NCBI GenBank assembly: GCA_965243385.1
Contig: CBDEUV010000002.1
Span: forward strand, 6,138,001 to 6,202,000
Direction: 5' to 3'
From: JANSYA01 sp965243385
GTDB lineage: Bacteria; Spirochaetota; Leptospiria; Leptospirales; Leptonemataceae
Length of the DNA: 64,000 nt
Each line of letters opens with the position of its first letter. The stretch's first letter is position 1. Below the pieces are notes generated by a model. The model did no database searches. It was not told the DNA's origin and saw only the letters and a list, made by a program, of their open reading frames with translations. A program made the translations under genes and the position numbers. Of this stretch, positions 16,698-25,435 are shown piece by piece.

Positions 16698-18655
16698 AGG
16701 CGCACGCCCTCCAGCTCCAGGATCTTGAGCGCGTTCGAACTCGTCACCGGTCCGGCTTTCAGGCGATAATCAAAGCTCATACTCTTGCCGGCCTCCGCGT
16801 TTTCGTCGATGATTTCCTGAAAATGGTAGCAGACCACGTTCTCGTGCTTCTGAGTCATTTCGATCAAATCCAGATCGTGAGTGGCGACCAGCGCCAGAGC
16901 CGGACTTGAGCGCATGTGTTCGAGTATGCCTGAAGAGGCGATGAATCGTTCCCGGGCGTTCGTGCCCCGCAGCATTTCGTCGATCAGGAAAAGCGAAGGC
17001 GGCCGGGTTTCGTCCTGACGGCTCTGCAGCTGTTGGATGCGCTTGACCTCCGCGTAAAACAGCGAAAGCGATCGCGATAGATCGTCGCGCTGATTCATCG
17101 AAGTCATCAACCGCACGGGCCGAAACTGAAAACGACGGGCCGGAACCGGAGCGCCGATCATGGCGAAGACCAGCGAAGTCCCGATCGTTCGCAGAAAGGT
17201 GGACTTTCCGGACATATTGGAACCGGTAATCAACCAGAGCTTCCGCCGCGCTTCGATCAGGACGTCGTTCGAGACGCGCTCGGCGGCCGATAACAGGGGA
17301 TGATGCAGGGCCTCGGCCTTCAAATGAATGCCCGCCTTCGCATCGGCATCGCCGCCTTCGGACGCCGGCCCGTCGTGATTCTCCACTTCCAGATTTTCGG
17401 GAACGCACAGATGCTCTTCGGTATCCACTGCTGATGCGAACGACAGCAACGCGTCCAGTTCCGCCAGATCGGCGAACCACTCTGTGAAAGGTTCCCGGCT
17501 GCGACGCTGCCATTCCCCGAGCGCCGATACGACATGCGCTTCATACAAAAAGAATACGCCCGCCAGGCCGTGCAGCAAGGGATTGCGGCGAAAGCTGAAA
17601 TAACCCGCGAGCGATGCCAGCCGCTGGATTTCGCGAGCGGGGGTCGGCGCGAGCACCGAAAGCCGTCCGAGATGTTCCGATTCCTGCGCGCCCGGCAGCC
17701 CGGCCGCGACGCGAAAGAGCGCCTCGAATCCGGACAGCTGATCTACGATCTTCGCGTGCGGCAGGGCCAGCGCGCGATGGCGGAAATGCATAAAAAAGAA
17801 GAGTAAAATCTGCACCGGCAGCGTGAGCAAAAAGTAAGCGCGACTCCACTGCATCTCAAACGCGATATACGAACCGAGTGTGATCGCCGGCAGGATCCAG
17901 GCGAGCCAGACCAGCACACGCGAAATCCGCGCGTCGGGCAGCTTTTGAATCCCCTGGATCCAGTCCGGCGCGAACAGGCTACGGTAGCTTTCCGCCAGCG
18001 GACGGCCGGCGCGGCGCCAGCGCTGACGGAAGACGGGCCTGCGTCCAAGCGCGGCGATCGCCCGCGCGCGTTCGGCGTGTGCGCCGGGATTCAGAGCCAC
18101 CGGGTCCGGCTGCGAGGTTAAGAGTTCCACTTTGCGCGCTCGACCCACCGGCGTCGCAGTCCGGTCCAGGAATTGAAAAACCGAGAAGCGACCGAAGAGA
18201 CTCAAATCGTCGGCATACGGATGTTCGCGCGCGACTTCGGGGGCTTCATCACCCGACGGCAGGCGCTCCCACCAGTGATCTTCGCTGCGAACGCGGTCTT
18301 CTTCGTAATTAGCCTGCTGGCCCGCGGCTAATTTCGCCGCGTTCTGCAGCCGATCGTAGCGTCGATAAACGAAGGCGAATGCCAGCAGAAAGGGAACGCC
18401 CGTAAAGATCGCTCCGGCGGAACTTACGACGTTCGATCCCGCGTACAGGAGCAGCAGCGGTACGAGGATAGCGCCCGAAAACAGCGCCAGGCGCAGAAGC
18501 GAAACGCGCCCCAGTCGGATCTTCTGCCTGGTAATTCGCAGATGGAGGCGCGCGGAACCCCGTTCGTGACGAGGGCGCGGCGGCCTGGATTGTTGCATAG
18601 TGATTCTCAGCCTCTGTTCCACTTCCGTGAACCCCGCGATTCTTGCACGAAACAT
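16694..18655 (-). CDS. Membrane-anchored MutS-like ATPase
   Basis: The C-terminal ~200 residues are a MutS domain V ATPase: Walker A GSNMSGKST near residue 482, Walker B LFLIDEM, then the NARERF region and the ATHD(L) switch. The N terminus has no mismatch-recognition domain. Instead there are two hydrophobic segments (about 55-95) and another pair near 235-275, so it should sit in the inner membrane. A MutS-III-like helical clamp region lies between. Proteins of this build exist in several phyla and are not classic mismatch repair factors. An alternative ATG at 18598 removes 19 residues. It is joined to ppx by a 4-nt overlap; the function is unknown. Confidence 0.88.
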   Translation of the reverse strand: MFRARIAGFTEVEQRLRITMQQSRPPRPRHERGSARLHLRITRQKIRLGRVSLLRLALFSGAILVPLLLLYAGSNVVSSAGAIFTGVPFLLAFAFVYRRYDRLQNAAKLAAGQQANYEEDRVRSEDHWWERLPSGDEAPEVAREHPYADDLSLFGRFSVFQFLDRTATPVGRARKVELLTSQPDPVALNPGAHAERARAIAALGRRPVFRQRWRRAGRPLAESYRSLFAPDWIQGIQKLPDARISRVLVWLAWILPAITLGSYIAFEMQWSRAYFLLTLPVQILLFFFMHFRHRALALPHAKIVDQLSGFEALFRVAAGLPGAQESEHLGRLSVLAPTPAREIQRLASLAGYFSFRRNPLLHGLAGVFFLYEAHVVSALGEWQRRSREPFTEWFADLAELDALLSFASAVDTEEHLCVPENLEVENHDGPASEGGDADAKAGIHLKAEALHHPLLSAAERVSNDVLIEARRKLWLITGSNMSGKSTFLRTIGTSLVFAMIGAPVPARRFQFRPVRLMTSMNQRDDLSRSLSLFYAEVKRIQQLQSRQDETRPPSLFLIDEMLRGTNARERFIASSGILEHMRSSPALALVATHDLDLIEMTQKHENVVCYHFQEIIDENAEAGKSMSFDYRLKAGPVTSSNALKILELEGVRL

Positions 18656-18788
18656 TTCATGCGTGCGCGGGCTTCAGGATTTACGCATTCTGATGGAACT
18701 GCCAGAAACCGCAAACGAATATGAGCCTGAGCGAAGCGCCGTGTGGAAAAAGTCTTGCTGGCTGACCCGCCGCCGCCCATAAGGAACC

Positions 18789-19424
18789 GTGCAAAGCGGT
18801 AGACCAGCAACCACGCATCTTCAGGCGGCTCGTTTGGCGGCCAGACTGAAGCATAAAAATTTTCCGGAAGCGTTGGAAGTGGAAGTCGTCGAAATCGAAA
18901 GCCGCTTTATTAAGCTGGAGCTTCCGCCGCGAAGCGAGCTTCCCCTTGAGGGCGATACGGTCGAGATCGAATTTCTCCTGGGCGGCAATCACTTCCGCTT
19001 CGCCGCCGTCGTTTCGCGCGCCGGCGACGGCGGTCAGCTATTGCTGGATAAACCCGAGACAATCGAAAAGACCCGCATCCGAAATTCTTCGCGTACGGAC
19101 ACGCACACGCCCGTACATTTTACCATCTGGACCGAAGTGGGCCGCTACCAGGGCGAATTGCTCGATATCAGCGAAGACGGTTTGCGCATGCTGGCCTATC
19201 ATCGTCTGCAGAGTCTGGACCTGATTAACGTGGACCTGTTCCTGGCGAACGCCGAGCCGGGCCTGCGCATCAACGCCCAGGCGACGGTGGTCTGGTGCAA
19301 TTCCGTCGAAGACGGCAAAAACCTGTTCGAGGCCGGCGTCCAGTTTCAAACTCTGCCCGAGTCGGTGCGCGAACGGCTTTCCGACTACGCGCGTTCCGCG
19401 CGCATTCCGGGCGTCGGCGAATAA
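18789..19424 (+). CDS. PilZ-domain protein
   Basis: A 211-residue soluble protein with a GTG start; AAGGA lies a few bases upstream. The N-terminal half is a beta-rich YcgR-N-like domain. The PilZ domain begins near residue 95 with the c-di-GMP-binding RxxxR (RNSSR), and about 30 residues on has DISEDG, matching D/NxSxxG. Both halves of the binding motif are therefore intact, so c-di-GMP binding is likely. It is divergent from the MutS-like gene across 133 bp and 27 bp upstream of queG. Confidence 0.88.
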   Translation: MQSGRPATTHLQAARLAARLKHKNFPEALEVEVVEIESRFIKLELPPRSELPLEGDTVEIEFLLGGNHFRFAAVVSRAGDGGQLLLDKPETIEKTRIRNSSRTDTHTPVHFTIWTEVGRYQGELLDISEDGLRMLAYHRLQSLDLINVDLFLANAEPGLRINAQATVVWCNSVEDGKNLFEAGVQFQTLPESVRERLSDYARSARIPGVGE

Positions 19425-19451
19425 GCCGAATGCCGCAATAGCAGCTGACCC

Positions 19452-20522
19452 GTGGACGTCGCCGCGCAGAACTCCGAGGATCGCCTGGACGACCAGCAGG
19501 GCGAGCTTACGAAAGAACGGATCCGCGAACTGGCCCTGAATCACGAGTACGATCTGGCGGGTTTCGCGTCGTTGGGCCTGGCCCCTGCCGATCGCGAAAA
19601 TCTGGAACGTTTCGCGGCGGACGGATACGCGGCCGGTATGAGCTGGTTCGCCGAGCATCTTGAATTGCGTCAGAATCCGGCGGAGCTGTTCCCCGGCGGC
19701 GAAAGCGCGCTCGTGCTGGGCGTCTACTACCGCGATCTGGAGATGGAATCCGCGCTTGAATCGGCGTCCAGGAAAGTGTCGCGCTACGCGGGCGGACGCG
19801 ATTATCATCGCTTGCTTCGCAAAAAAGGCAAACGATTGCTGGCGGCTCTGCGCGAACTCCAGCCGCAATTAAACGGCCGCATCGTCGTGGACTCGGCGCC
19901 GGTGCCCGAAAAAATTTTAGGGCGCATGGCGGGCCTGGGCTGGCAGGGGAAACACACGAACCTGATTCATCCTGAGCTGGGTTCCTATTTCTTTCTGAGC
20001 GTTCTGCTCTTAGATCAGGAGTTCGCGCCGGATGGGCCGTTGCCCGATCTGTGCGGGGAATGCCGGCTGTGTCTGGACGCCTGTCCCACCGGCGCGCTCT
20101 TCGACGACTACCGGCTGGACGCCGGCCGCTGCATTTCGTACTTAACGATCGAACGAGACGAAGAGCTGCCGATCGAGAGCGCGCTCGCGTCCGCGGTGGT
20201 GACTCCGAACGAAGACCAAAACGCCGGCGCGGATTTCGAAGGCTGGGTCTTCGGTTGCGATATCTGTCAGGAGGTCTGTCCGTACAACCGCAATCGCCGG
20301 GTGCGCGAACGCACGACCCGCGAACCCGGCTTTCGCCTGCGCGATTCCGTGCGCGAGTTTATGCACCAGCCGCACTACGGTCCGAATGCGCGAGATAATT
20401 CAGAATCCGGAGAATACGATCGAACTTCCAGCGAAGCGCTTCTGCAGGGCAGCCCGCTCGGCCGGGCCGGTATGCGGAAGCTGCTTCAGAACACAGACTA
20501 TGTCCGAAAGTCTCGCGATTAA
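19452..20522 (+). CDS. queG: Epoxyqueuosine reductase
   Basis: It carries out the last step of queuosine synthesis in tRNA, reducing epoxyqueuosine with cobalamin and two [4Fe-4S] clusters. The 356-residue protein has the cobalamin-binding N-terminal domain (KRLLAALRELQP, then VDSAPVPEK near 138). It then has two ferredoxin-type cluster motifs, CGECRLCLDACPTGA near 202 and CDICQEVCPYN near 272. The GTG start gives normal family length. The last 23 bases overlap the mutY start. Confidence 0.95.
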   Translation: MDVAAQNSEDRLDDQQGELTKERIRELALNHEYDLAGFASLGLAPADRENLERFAADGYAAGMSWFAEHLELRQNPAELFPGGESALVLGVYYRDLEMESALESASRKVSRYAGGRDYHRLLRKKGKRLLAALRELQPQLNGRIVVDSAPVPEKILGRMAGLGWQGKHTNLIHPELGSYFFLSVLLLDQEFAPDGPLPDLCGECRLCLDACPTGALFDDYRLDAGRCISYLTIERDEELPIESALASAVVTPNEDQNAGADFEGWVFGCDICQEVCPYNRNRRVRERTTREPGFRLRDSVREFMHQPHYGPNARDNSESGEYDRTSSEALLQGSPLGRAGMRKLLQNTDYVRKSRD

Positions 20523-21684
20523 TCTCAAAGCGCTGCACGCCTGGTACGCGAAATCGCATCGCGATCTACCGTTTCGCAAAACGCGCGATCCGTATCTGAT
20601 CTGGGTTTCGGAGGTGATGCTGCAGCAAACCCGGGTCGCGGCGATGCTGCCCAAATACATTGAATTCACCCGGCGCTTTCCGGACCTCAGCAGCCTGGCC
20701 GCGGCCCCGGAAACGGATGTGCTGGCCGCCTGGCAGGGGCTGGGCTATTATTCGCGCGCGCGCAATCTACGCAAAGGCGCGCAGCACGTACTGACCGAAC
20801 ACGACGGGAGATTTCCGTCCTCGCTTCAGCTGGCGCTGAAGATTCCGGGGGTCGGACCGTACACCGCCGCAGCGATACTGTCGATCGCACTCGACCAGGC
20901 GACCGCAGTGCTCGATGGCAACGTAAAGCGCGTATTACACCGCTTGCTCGGGCTGCCCGCCGGCGATAGATCCAGGACGTCGGCGAAGCGGGAGGTCAGC
21001 GACGCGCAGTACGCATCTCACGCCGATCGGCTCATGCGGTCGCGCGGCAAACAGGTCAGCCCCGGCGACCACAACCAGGCGATGATGGAGCTGGGCGCCA
21101 CGATCTGCGTCCCCGGCCGGCCGGACTGCGCGCGCTGTCCACTGCGCGAACAGTGCGCAAGCTTTGCGCGCGATCCATCCGGCGAGTACGCGGCGAGCCT
21201 GCCGCCGAAAAAAGCGAAGCCGAAAATCATCGAGCTCCAGCTGGACGCGCATTTGATCTATAACCGGCGGCGCGATAAGCTGCTCCTGGCCCGGGAAGCG
21301 TCGTCGCGTTTTTTTCGCGCGCTCTGGTTTTTCCCGTATCAGTTTTCCGGCCAGGTGTACTTCGACCCGGTCGCGTCGCCGGGGCTCGCCTGGCTTTTTG
21401 AACAGGACGGGTATGCAGAGCGGCGGGTCTTCGCGAAGGGCTTTCGACACAGCATCACGCATCATCGGATCGCCGGTCGTGTGGTCGAGGGGCGCTTTTC
21501 GGGCGGGGAACGCCGGGCTCTGGACGGACTCAAAGACGCGGCGACCGGTCAGGGCGGAGGGCCAGAGGTCGAGTGGCGGTGGGTGCCGCTTCCCGAGCTG
21601 CACGAATTTGTGGTCAGCAGCCTGGCCCGGAAAATCGAAACGATTGTCACGAACGAGGCGACCGAAACCGACGGGCTGTTTTAG
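20500..21684 (+). CDS. mutY: A/G-specific adenine glycosylase
   Basis: It removes adenine mispaired with 8-oxoguanine. The ATG at 20500, inside the 3' end of queG, gives 394 residues. The catalytic glutamate region EVMLQQTRV is near residue 36, the helix-hairpin-helix reads IPGVGPYTAAAI, and the catalytic Asp is in VLDGNVKRVL near 137. The [4Fe-4S] ligands follow C-x6-C-x2-C-x5-C near 203-219. The C-terminal NUDIX-like domain that reads 8-oxoG is present but diverged. An insertion rich in Ser/Arg (about 150-175) separates the two halves of the HhH-GPD domain. Confidence 0.95.
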   Translation: MSESLAINLKALHAWYAKSHRDLPFRKTRDPYLIWVSEVMLQQTRVAAMLPKYIEFTRRFPDLSSLAAAPETDVLAAWQGLGYYSRARNLRKGAQHVLTEHDGRFPSSLQLALKIPGVGPYTAAAILSIALDQATAVLDGNVKRVLHRLLGLPAGDRSRTSAKREVSDAQYASHADRLMRSRGKQVSPGDHNQAMMELGATICVPGRPDCARCPLREQCASFARDPSGEYAASLPPKKAKPKIIELQLDAHLIYNRRRDKLLLAREASSRFFRALWFFPYQFSGQVYFDPVASPGLAWLFEQDGYAERRVFAKGFRHSITHHRIAGRVVEGRFSGGERRALDGLKDAATGQGGGPEVEWRWVPLPELHEFVVSSLARKIETIVTNEATETDGLF

Positions 21685-21733
21685 AGAGGCGTGCCTGCCT
21701 CTGCTGGTTGCCGCTCACAGGCGCGTTGCCGCT

Positions 21734-21815
21734 CTCAGACCGCCGGAGCGGATCTCAGACCGCCGGAGCGGATCTCAGACCGCCGGAGCGGATCTCAGAC
21801 CGCCGGAGCGGTCTG
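21734..21815. repeat. Tandem 20-bp repeat, nearly four copies, ending in a hairpin
   Basis: Three exact 20-bp units of CTCAGACCGCCGGAGCGGAT start at 21734, 21754 and 21774; a partial fourth starts at 21794. In the last copy CAGACCGC and GCGGTCTG (21796-21815) form a perfect 8-bp stem with a CGGA loop, a likely bidirectional terminator for the convergent mutY and mtnB genes. The final copy lies inside the mtnB 3' end and supplies its last residues and stop. Confidence 0.9.
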
Positions 21816-22457
21816 GAGATGGTTCGTGATGCCGGCGGCGTGCATCTTGACTTTCACTTCGCACAGATAGTCAATGCATTCCGCCTGGGTTTTCGCCTGC
21901 ACCTCGTTTTTGCCCCAGACGTAAATGCCGTGGTTTAATACGGCGACCGCGGGGCTTTTCGGAAATTGTTCGATGGCCGCTCGCAGCGAATCGGTCAGCT
22001 CGCATTCGCGGGGCGTGTTGTCGATTACGGGCAGCACGAAGGTGTCGTAATAGCCGTGGCCCGCGACGCCCTTCAGCATTTCGAGTTGCGTGAATTCCAG
22101 AGTGGAGATAAAGCCCGACTGGCGCTCCGCGAGCATGGTTGCGAGCACCACGTTGACGGAATGGGAATGCAGAACGGCGCCTGCATCACGCAGATCATAA
22201 GCGGATTGAAAGAGCGGGGCGCACTCGCTCAGTTTGAGGGTGGGGTTGGCCGCCTGTTCGAGGATTTCGCCCTGGCCGTCCAGGACGAAGACGTCTTCCG
22301 GGCGGATCTTTTCTTTTTCGACGCCGCTCGGCGCCATATAGATGCGGTCTCCGCGCTTAATAGAAATGCCGCCGCCGGTGCCGCTGACCCAGCCGAGCCC
22401 GTAAAAATTCTGACACATGGTCGAGATCGTTTCGCGGATGTTTTCAGTTTGGGACAT
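21795..22457 (-). CDS. mtnB: Methylthioribulose-1-phosphate dehydratase
   Basis: A class II aldolase-fold enzyme of the methionine salvage pathway. The ATG at 22455-22457 has GGAG upstream and yields 220 residues. Family features: GWVSGTGGGISI near 22, APSGV near 42, the zinc-binding HSHS near 95, LEMLKGV, and NHGIYVWG with the third zinc His near 180. The combination of SGTGGG, EMLKG and VYVWG-type motifs favours MtnB over fuculose or ribulose phosphate aldolases. The last few residues (TAPAV) are encoded by the tandem repeat, so the natural C terminus may have been replaced. No other mtn gene is in the window. Confidence 0.85.
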   Translation of the reverse strand: MSQTENIRETISTMCQNFYGLGWVSGTGGGISIKRGDRIYMAPSGVEKEKIRPEDVFVLDGQGEILEQAANPTLKLSECAPLFQSAYDLRDAGAVLHSHSVNVVLATMLAERQSGFISTLEFTQLEMLKGVAGHGYYDTFVLPVIDNTPRECELTDSLRAAIEQFPKSPAVAVLNHGIYVWGKNEVQAKTQAECIDYLCEVKVKMHAAGITNHLQTAPAV

Positions 22458-22494
22458 GGCGGGTTGGCTCCGTTGAGTCAGGAATTGCTGGCTG

Positions 22495-24654
22495 CTAAAA
22501 GTCGGTCTGGAACACCACACCGCTGTTCTTTTCAATATAGTCCAGATGAAAAAAAGCGTCGCGTATATCCTGGTGGAAACGCCGCTCCTGAAAGGCGTTG
22601 TAGCGGTGGGCGGTCTGGTAGGCCCCGCTCACATTCGCCAGATAAAAGACCAGGCCGATGACTCCGAAGATGCCCGAGCCGATATGCGGACTGTCCGAAC
22701 GATTCTCCAGGTCGTACATGATCGCCGCGGAGCCGAGGAACATCGTATTAAAGAAGAAAGCGGTGACGCCGTCTACGGTGTGGCCCGCGTAGACCTGCCC
22801 GGCGCCCGGCAGCAGGGTCGAGAAACCGGCGGCCAGCCAGGCGTTTTTGCGATCCAGGGATTCGTATGCGTCGAGGCTGGTCAGCAGGCGGCCGCTCATC
22901 ACCCGGACCTGATCGTCGACCGCCTCTCGCTGGAGATTGGAGTAGTACGAGCGCACCCGTTCGTATTCGCCGGATTCCAGGTAAACAGTGCCGCCGAGCA
23001 GGCGGGCCTGGTCTTTCTGAGAGTCGGAAAAATCTGCGCCGTCCAGAATGCGGCTCTGTGCGGTCAGCCCCTGGAAAGCCCAGCCGCTGCGAAACGCCGC
23101 GAACATGCCCAGATACAGGTGACGGAAATCCTTCCGGTCATTCAGATACCGCAGGCTCTCGCGAAACTTGTGCTCGCGCATGAGGCTCAACCCGAGCTTG
23201 GAGCGCAGTTCCAGTGAAGATCGGACCTTCGGATCGGCCGGATTCGCGGTCTTCGTTGCGTCGTTCGGCAGCTCAGGCAGCCGCCGCAACCCGCGCTCGT
23301 ATTCGACGCGGGCCAGGTCGAATTTTTCCCGGCGATAATAATAGTCTCCCAGGTTGTCGCCGCCCGGCGCGCTGGCGTTGCGCTGAACGGAGGCCGGCGG
23401 CTGCGCGTGCAGCGGCGCGCCGCCCGCCAGCCCCGCCGCGACGATCGCCGTGAGCGACCAGCACAGGGTGACGGCGATCGCCTGGGTGAAAGCGCCAGTG
23501 CCAGGCCCCGTGTCATCGTTCGTATCGCCGGCGTCGCGGGCGCTCCGGCCTTCTTCGCCGAACAGAGTCTTAATAATGCGATCGCGGTCGGCGTCGCGCA
23601 GGCGTACGAATTCCACCTGTACCCGGCGGCCTGCGTCCTGCATCACGATGATTCGCGCGGGACAGCGCACGGTATTACGCGAGTCCAGTTCAAGCGCCAG
23701 ATCGAAAACGTCGCCAGGCCGCGAATCGGCAGTCGGGAGCGCGGAGTTCAATTCCAGTAAAGCGCCGCCGCCGCTCAGGTTCAGGGTGTAGCCCTGCGAA
23801 TTGCCGAAGCGCGCAGGGAAGCGAGTATCGCGGCGAAAATGGCGACGGTTTTGTCGCCGACGAACGCGGCCCTGGTTGTGGGCCAGCACCGCGCGTGAGG
23901 CGTCGGCCTCGCCGGACTGCGAATCCACGGCGATAATTTGCGTCGCGAACGTATAGTGGCCTTCGCGCCGGCGGAAGCTGAGCTCTATCGTGCGGCGCGA
24001 TTTCCAGTTCGGCGGAAGCGGGCGCAGGACCGCGACATCCAGGTGGCCGGGATGCACTTCGCGTACGCGAAAGAGCGCCGATTCATCGTCCGCGTCCGCG
24101 TCCGGTCGACTGCGATCGGAATCATTACGATTTTCCTGAACGTCCGCGTCTTCGGCGTTCGACGCGGCGAAGAGTAGAGTGTCTGGCGGCAGGTCGGCGG
24201 TCGAGCGTACGATGCGTCCGCTGGAGCGGGCTTTGAATCCGAGACGTACGCCAAGGGCGGTAAAGGGGCGGGCCTGAATTGCCGCTTCCGATTCGCGGTA
24301 CTCGCTGTGTAATAATGCGTCGAGCGCCGCCTGAAAAACTTCTCGTTCGCGAAGCAGGGTGTGCAATTCTTCTTCCGGCCGCGGCAGGTATTCGGCGAGT
24401 CGCCGCAAGAGCGCGCGATCCCCAGGCGGCAGGCGCAGTTCGTGGCACGCTTCGACGAAGCGGCTCTCGCTGTGCGCGACGCGGCTCTCGCGACGGCGGG
24501 TCTGAATGCGGCGATACAGGAAGGCGTATGCGAAGATCACGGCGAACAGGGCGCTCAGCTGCAGAGCCAGTTCGAGGGGCGACGGCGGAACGAAACCCGT
24601 CGAAATGTGGTGCATGAATTGGTCGACGCGCTCTTGATTCCAGTTCCAGTTCAT
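22495..24654 (-). CDS. PilZ-domain / TPR / membrane-tail fusion protein
   Basis: A single 719-residue frame; the ATG at 24654 has a GGAAGCGAG Shine-Dalgarno. Part one: a membrane segment (about 20-42), a helical stretch, a YcgR-like beta domain, and a PilZ domain beginning with the RRxxRRxxR cluster near 275 and a NLSGGGALLE motif near 300. Part two, from about residue 390, opens with what looks like a signal peptide (a hydrophobic stretch ending AGGAPLHAQ). TPR-like repeats follow, then a C-terminal LLPGAGQVYAGH segment with further membrane helices, as in DUF5683/TM2-type proteins. No in-frame ATG, GTG or TTG precedes the second part. Either a true fusion or two genes joined by a frame error. 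Confidence 0.75.
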   Translation of the reverse strand: MNWNWNQERVDQFMHHISTGFVPPSPLELALQLSALFAVIFAYAFLYRRIQTRRRESRVAHSESRFVEACHELRLPPGDRALLRRLAEYLPRPEEELHTLLREREVFQAALDALLHSEYRESEAAIQARPFTALGVRLGFKARSSGRIVRSTADLPPDTLLFAASNAEDADVQENRNDSDRSRPDADADDESALFRVREVHPGHLDVAVLRPLPPNWKSRRTIELSFRRREGHYTFATQIIAVDSQSGEADASRAVLAHNQGRVRRRQNRRHFRRDTRFPARFGNSQGYTLNLSGGGALLELNSALPTADSRPGDVFDLALELDSRNTVRCPARIIVMQDAGRRVQVEFVRLRDADRDRIIKTLFGEEGRSARDAGDTNDDTGPGTGAFTQAIAVTLCWSLTAIVAAGLAGGAPLHAQPPASVQRNASAPGGDNLGDYYYRREKFDLARVEYERGLRRLPELPNDATKTANPADPKVRSSLELRSKLGLSLMREHKFRESLRYLNDRKDFRHLYLGMFAAFRSGWAFQGLTAQSRILDGADFSDSQKDQARLLGGTVYLESGEYERVRSYYSNLQREAVDDQVRVMSGRLLTSLDAYESLDRKNAWLAAGFSTLLPGAGQVYAGHTVDGVTAFFFNTMFLGSAAIMYDLENRSDSPHIGSGIFGVIGLVFYLANVSGAYQTAHRYNAFQERRFHQDIRDAFFHLDYIEKNSGVVFQTDF

Positions 24655-24802
24655 CTCGCTTCCGCGGAATCGAAGCCACCGGCTGTCGCAACCCGCTGCG
24701 GCACCCTGAATCGATCCAGTCACTGCATGCTCTGGCCTGCGGCGCGAACGTCCACCGCGAAAAATCAATTGTCAGCCACCGCGCCGCGCGCAGGATCCGC
24801 GT

Positions 24803-25339
24803 ATGTCGCCGATGGTGCCCTCTATTTCGAAGCGCTCCGGCGCGTTCGCCCACCATCGGCCGGTCGCCGCGTTCTATCTGACGATCCTGTTTTCAGCGTT
24901 TATGGTCGTTTGCGGATCGTCCTGCGCAAGCGCTGCCGAACGCACTGCTGGATCTGATGCGCCTGAAAACCAGGCAGCGTCTGAGGCCGAAGAACGCTTC
25001 TATATGAAGCCCTTTCACGCGATCATCCGCCAGCACCAGGAGGTCGGCACGCATATCGATGGGCCGCGTTGTCCCATGTATCCCAGCTGCTCCGCCTACG
25101 CGAATCGCATCATTCGGGAAGAAGGGGTTTCCGGACTGCTGCTCTTCATCGATCGGCTGTTCTATCGCGAGTTCGGCCGGCTTTCGGATCGTTATATGCT
25201 GGCGCCCCGCCGCCTGAGCAAGAGTCCCCGCTACTACGATCCGGTCAGCGATGTAATACCCCGACTCAAGCCCGACGGCGAGGAGGAGTCCGCACCAGGC
25301 CGCCGGCCGTCGTTCTTTCGGGAAGACTTTCGACAGTAG
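24803..25339 (+). CDS. yidD: YidD-like protein with N-terminal export signal
   Basis: The core (about residues 68-150) matches the membrane protein insertion efficiency factor family: GPRCPMYPSCSAYA corresponds to the CRFxPTCSxYA motif, followed by the GxxxGLxxxxxRLxR helix. Canonical YidD is about 70-90 residues and cytoplasmic. This one has 178 residues with a hydrophobic segment at about 23-40 ending CGSSCASA, which looks like a signal or lipoprotein peptide. That would place the YidD-like part in the periplasm. It is divergent from the PilZ/TPR fusion. The ATG at 24803 has no clear Shine-Dalgarno; 24815 is an alternative. Confidence 0.75.
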   Translation: MSPMVPSISKRSGAFAHHRPVAAFYLTILFSAFMVVCGSSCASAAERTAGSDAPENQAASEAEERFYMKPFHAIIRQHQEVGTHIDGPRCPMYPSCSAYANRIIREEGVSGLLLFIDRLFYREFGRLSDRYMLAPRRLSKSPRYYDPVSDVIPRLKPDGEEESAPGRRPSFFREDFRQ

Positions 25340-25435
25340 TCCCGATCGGCCAGAAAGCGCGCCTCGCGGCATACCGCCGGATCGGCGGCCGGCTTTCGTA
25401 CTTGCCATGGCGACATAAGCCGGTAATATTCGTAC

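Noticed and set aside
21734..21815. Tandem repeat considered as a CRISPR array
   Set aside because: Units are directly adjacent without spacers and no cas gene is present.
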